Assembly (NCBI GenBank): GCA_963820035.1
Contig: CAWFYK010000003.1
Location: 186,001 to 250,000 of the forward strand
Length of the DNA: 64,000 nt
Reading direction: 5' to 3'
From: JAWWPG01 sp963820035
GTDB taxonomy: Bacteria; Actinomycetota; Actinomycetes; Propionibacteriales; Nocardioidaceae
Of the stretch, positions 62,286 to 64,000 are shown one piece after another. Below the pieces are notes generated by a model, which was not told the origin of the DNA, did no database searches, and worked only from the letters and a program-made list of their open reading frames with translations. Position numbers and translations under genes: made by a program. The first letter of the stretch is position 1. Every line of letters starts with the position of its first letter.

Positions 62286-63881
62286 GTGGATCCGCTCTCT
62301 GGGTCTGTCGGGGCCGAACAGTTGCGCGCGGCTGAGGTCATCGGGACTCTGTGTCTTGCCACAGATCTGGGGATGGGGTTCCCCTTCGAGCACGGCTTGG
62401 TGACAACCGTGATCGCGATGCGGCTCGCGGATCGACTCGGCGTCGATCATGAGACGGCCGTGCAGACCTTCTACGGCAGTCTGCTCTCTCACGCGGGTTG
62501 CACGACCGATGCGCACCTGGCGGCGGAGGTGTTCGGGGGGTCGTTGACAGAGCACCTCAACCCGGTGATGTACGGGGACAGTCGCGGGGTGATGGCTGGG
62601 CTGATCCGGGCTCTTCCCGACCCTCTCGCCACTGGGCCGGCTCGCGCGGTGCAGGTCGCTCAGCGTCTGCCCCGGATGGTGCGGTTGTCGCGCCCGGCGA
62701 TCACGGCCAACTGCGAGGTGGCGGGCATGCTCGCCGAACAGACGGGCGCCCCGGCGGGCGTGGTCCCGACCCTGGCGTACCTGGCAGAGCGCTGGGACGG
62801 CAGGGGCGCGCTGCGGCGGGCGGCGGCAGACGAGATCCCGCTGTCGATCCGGATCGTGCATGTGGCGGTCGACGCGGCCCTGCAGCGCCATCTGGTGGGC
62901 GAAAGAGACACCGCGGTCGTCATCCGTGAGCACGCGGGCAGGGGCCTGGACCCGGACGTAGCACGGTGTCTGATCGCGGAGGCGCCCGAGGTGCTGAGTC
63001 TTGCGGACGGTTCGGCGTGGCACCAGGCGCTTGCGGTTGAGCCGCGGCCATGCGTGACGTTGACCGACCAAGGGATCGATCGCGCGCTGGCCGCCATGGG
63101 TCGCTTTGCCGACCTGATCTGTCCCTACCACTCCGGGCACTCCAGCGGGGTCGCGGAGCTGGCAGGGGCCGCGGCCGCAGGCTGTGGGATGGGTGCAGCG
63201 GACGTCGAGGCCACCACACGGGCCGGCTGGGTCCACGACGTGGGCCGGGCGGCGGTGAGCGCGAGCACGTGGGGGAAGGCGGGGCCGCTGAGCGCGGATG
63301 AATGGGAGCAGGTGCGTCTGCATCCCTACCGCACCGAGCGGGTCCTCTCGCGTGCCGTCTTCTGGAGGGACCTCAAGCCGTTAGCCGGTGCTCATCACGA
63401 GCGGCTGGACCGGTCCGGCTACCACCGCGGCATGTCGGCTGCTGAACTGGCGATGCCGGCCCGGGTGCTGGCCGCAGCGGACATGTTCCACACCAAGTGC
63501 GAGAGCCGTCCGCACCGGCCAGCGATGTCGGCCAGCGAGGCGGCAGTTGCTCTGGCGGCCGAAGCCAGGTCCGGTCGACTGGATCCTTATGCCGTCGCCG
63601 CCGTGGTCGAAGCGGCCGGGCAGCCGGTACCCGACATGGGCAACCCGCACGGGCTCACCGACCGTGAGCGTCAGGTGCTGGCCCTGCTGGCCCGCGGCCG
63701 ACCGACCAAACAGGTCGCCAAGTTGCTCGGCATCTCGGTGAAGACGGCGGACCGCCACGTGCAGAACACCTACGCCAAGATCGGCGTCTCGTCCCGCGCG
63801 GCGGCCACGATGTTCGCGATGGAGCACGGCCTGGTGGCATGGGGAGATTTCCCGATGGAGGAGGCGACCGGCCAACCGTAG
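62286..63881 (+). CDS. HD-domain (HD-GYP-like) protein with LuxR-type HTH
   Basis: 531 residues from GTG. Two HD-like modules: a degenerate first (HAGCTTDAH ~69-76, WDGRG ~170) and a second with GWVHDVGR (His317-Asp318), HPYRTERVL, and HHERLDRSGYHRG at 370-382, where GYH stands near the HD-GYP position. The C-terminal LuxR unit is LTDRERQVLALLARGRPTKQVAKLLG...VKTADRHVQNTYAKIG (~458-500). It combines a probable phosphohydrolase/cyclic-dinucleotide domain with direct DNA binding. Divergent from the TPR regulator at ~240 bases; an alpha/beta hydrolase gene follows at 65 bases and may be its target. Confidence 0.82.
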   Translation: MDPLSGSVGAEQLRAAEVIGTLCLATDLGMGFPFEHGLVTTVIAMRLADRLGVDHETAVQTFYGSLLSHAGCTTDAHLAAEVFGGSLTEHLNPVMYGDSRGVMAGLIRALPDPLATGPARAVQVAQRLPRMVRLSRPAITANCEVAGMLAEQTGAPAGVVPTLAYLAERWDGRGALRRAAADEIPLSIRIVHVAVDAALQRHLVGERDTAVVIREHAGRGLDPDVARCLIAEAPEVLSLADGSAWHQALAVEPRPCVTLTDQGIDRALAAMGRFADLICPYHSGHSSGVAELAGAAAAGCGMGAADVEATTRAGWVHDVGRAAVSASTWGKAGPLSADEWEQVRLHPYRTERVLSRAVFWRDLKPLAGAHHERLDRSGYHRGMSAAELAMPARVLAAADMFHTKCESRPHRPAMSASEAAVALAAEARSGRLDPYAVAAVVEAAGQPVPDMGNPHGLTDRERQVLALLARGRPTKQVAKLLGISVKTADRHVQNTYAKIGVSSRAAATMFAMEHGLVAWGDFPMEEATGQP

Positions 63882-63946
63882 GTTCGATGGGTAGCACGTG
63901 ATCGGCCGCCGAGATCGGCTCGGCGGCGTATCGAAGGAGACCGACC

Positions 63947-64000
63947 ATGCCCACCGCGTCCGTCAACGGCATCGACCTGGCCTACATCGAACAAGGGCGC
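63947..64000 (+). CDS. Alpha/beta hydrolase, N-terminus only (runs off window)
   Basis: Eighteen codons, MPTASVNGIDLAYIEQGR, preceded by AAGGAGA six bases upstream of the ATG. The VNG-x-LxYxExG opening is characteristic of alpha/beta hydrolase-fold enzymes, with the HG oxyanion motif expected just beyond the window. Confidence 0.6.
   Translation, partial: MPTASVNGIDLAYIEQGR

Overview
The window is high-GC DNA with many GTG and some TTG starts, frequent 4-base ATGA or GTGA gene overlaps, a Ddn-type F420 enzyme, a WS/DGAT acyltransferase, MalT-like and TPR-type LuxR regulators and GH15/NDH-2/GMC genes. This points to an actinobacterium, most like Nocardioidaceae/Propionibacteriales. It reads as a stack of decayed, nested integrated elements carrying intact metabolic cargo, not as ordinary core chromosome. 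Many genes carry single-base frameshifts, often in C or G runs, so either real decay or assembly error is widespread.

Layout. 1-2.3 kb: end of a coupled cassette (Tes-like radical SAM tail, ArsM-like methyltransferase, SRPBCC protein, CDP-alcohol phosphatidyltransferase), probably acting on lipids. 2.4-7.9 kb: frameshifted membrane protein, an internally deleted integrase with its excisionase, a tRNA-Met-derived att core, an intact MazEF pair, a decayed MazEF pair and a Ddn-family reductase. 7.9-8.7 kb: second att core, 10-bp iterons and the N-terminal half of another integrase.

8.7-25.4 kb is the main find, a biosynthetic locus. Its left part holds a TfuA-YcaO-SagB triple fusion, a GRDP-like protein with a Cys-containing tail, two glycosyltransferases with a small ORF between them, a MurF-like ligase and a divergent circularly permuted ATP-grasp enzyme. 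Its right part is a tight leftward operon: CCAEP-tail radical SAM protein, clavaminate-synthase-like oxygenase, methyltransferase, tandem CxxS thioredoxin, HPPD/HmaS-like dioxygenase, PaaK-like ligase and DUF169 protein. The parts suggest assembly of an aryl-acid/peptide/sugar product together with YcaO backbone chemistry. The C-terminal half of a matching integrase reappears at 28.0 kb, so about 19.3 kb lies between the two halves of an integrase sequence.

25.7-32.5 kb: VOC remnant, dodecin, AAA ATPase, VapC remnant and an exported PQQ-type beta-propeller. 32.6-48.1 kb: two nearly identical broken IS3-type copies, in direct orientation, flank a carbon/redox block (GH15 glucosidase/trehalase, NDH-2 and GMC oxidoreductase with overlapping ends; MalT-like regulator; G6PDH; CydAB), and then a graveyard of IS1182, IS256 and IS110 remnants. 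48.3-55.2 kb: PAP2 phosphatase, integrase fragment, zinc-ribbon remnant, WS/DGAT and alpha/beta hydrolases.

55.6-64 kb: third att core, iterons, frameshifted integrase, HTH protein, DUF3039-like pseudogene, BBE-type oxidase, two LuxR-type regulators (one with HD domains) and the start of an alpha/beta hydrolase. The three att cores are direct repeats delimiting segments of about 3.3 kb and 47.7 kb, consistent with tandem genomic islands at a tRNA-Met gene.
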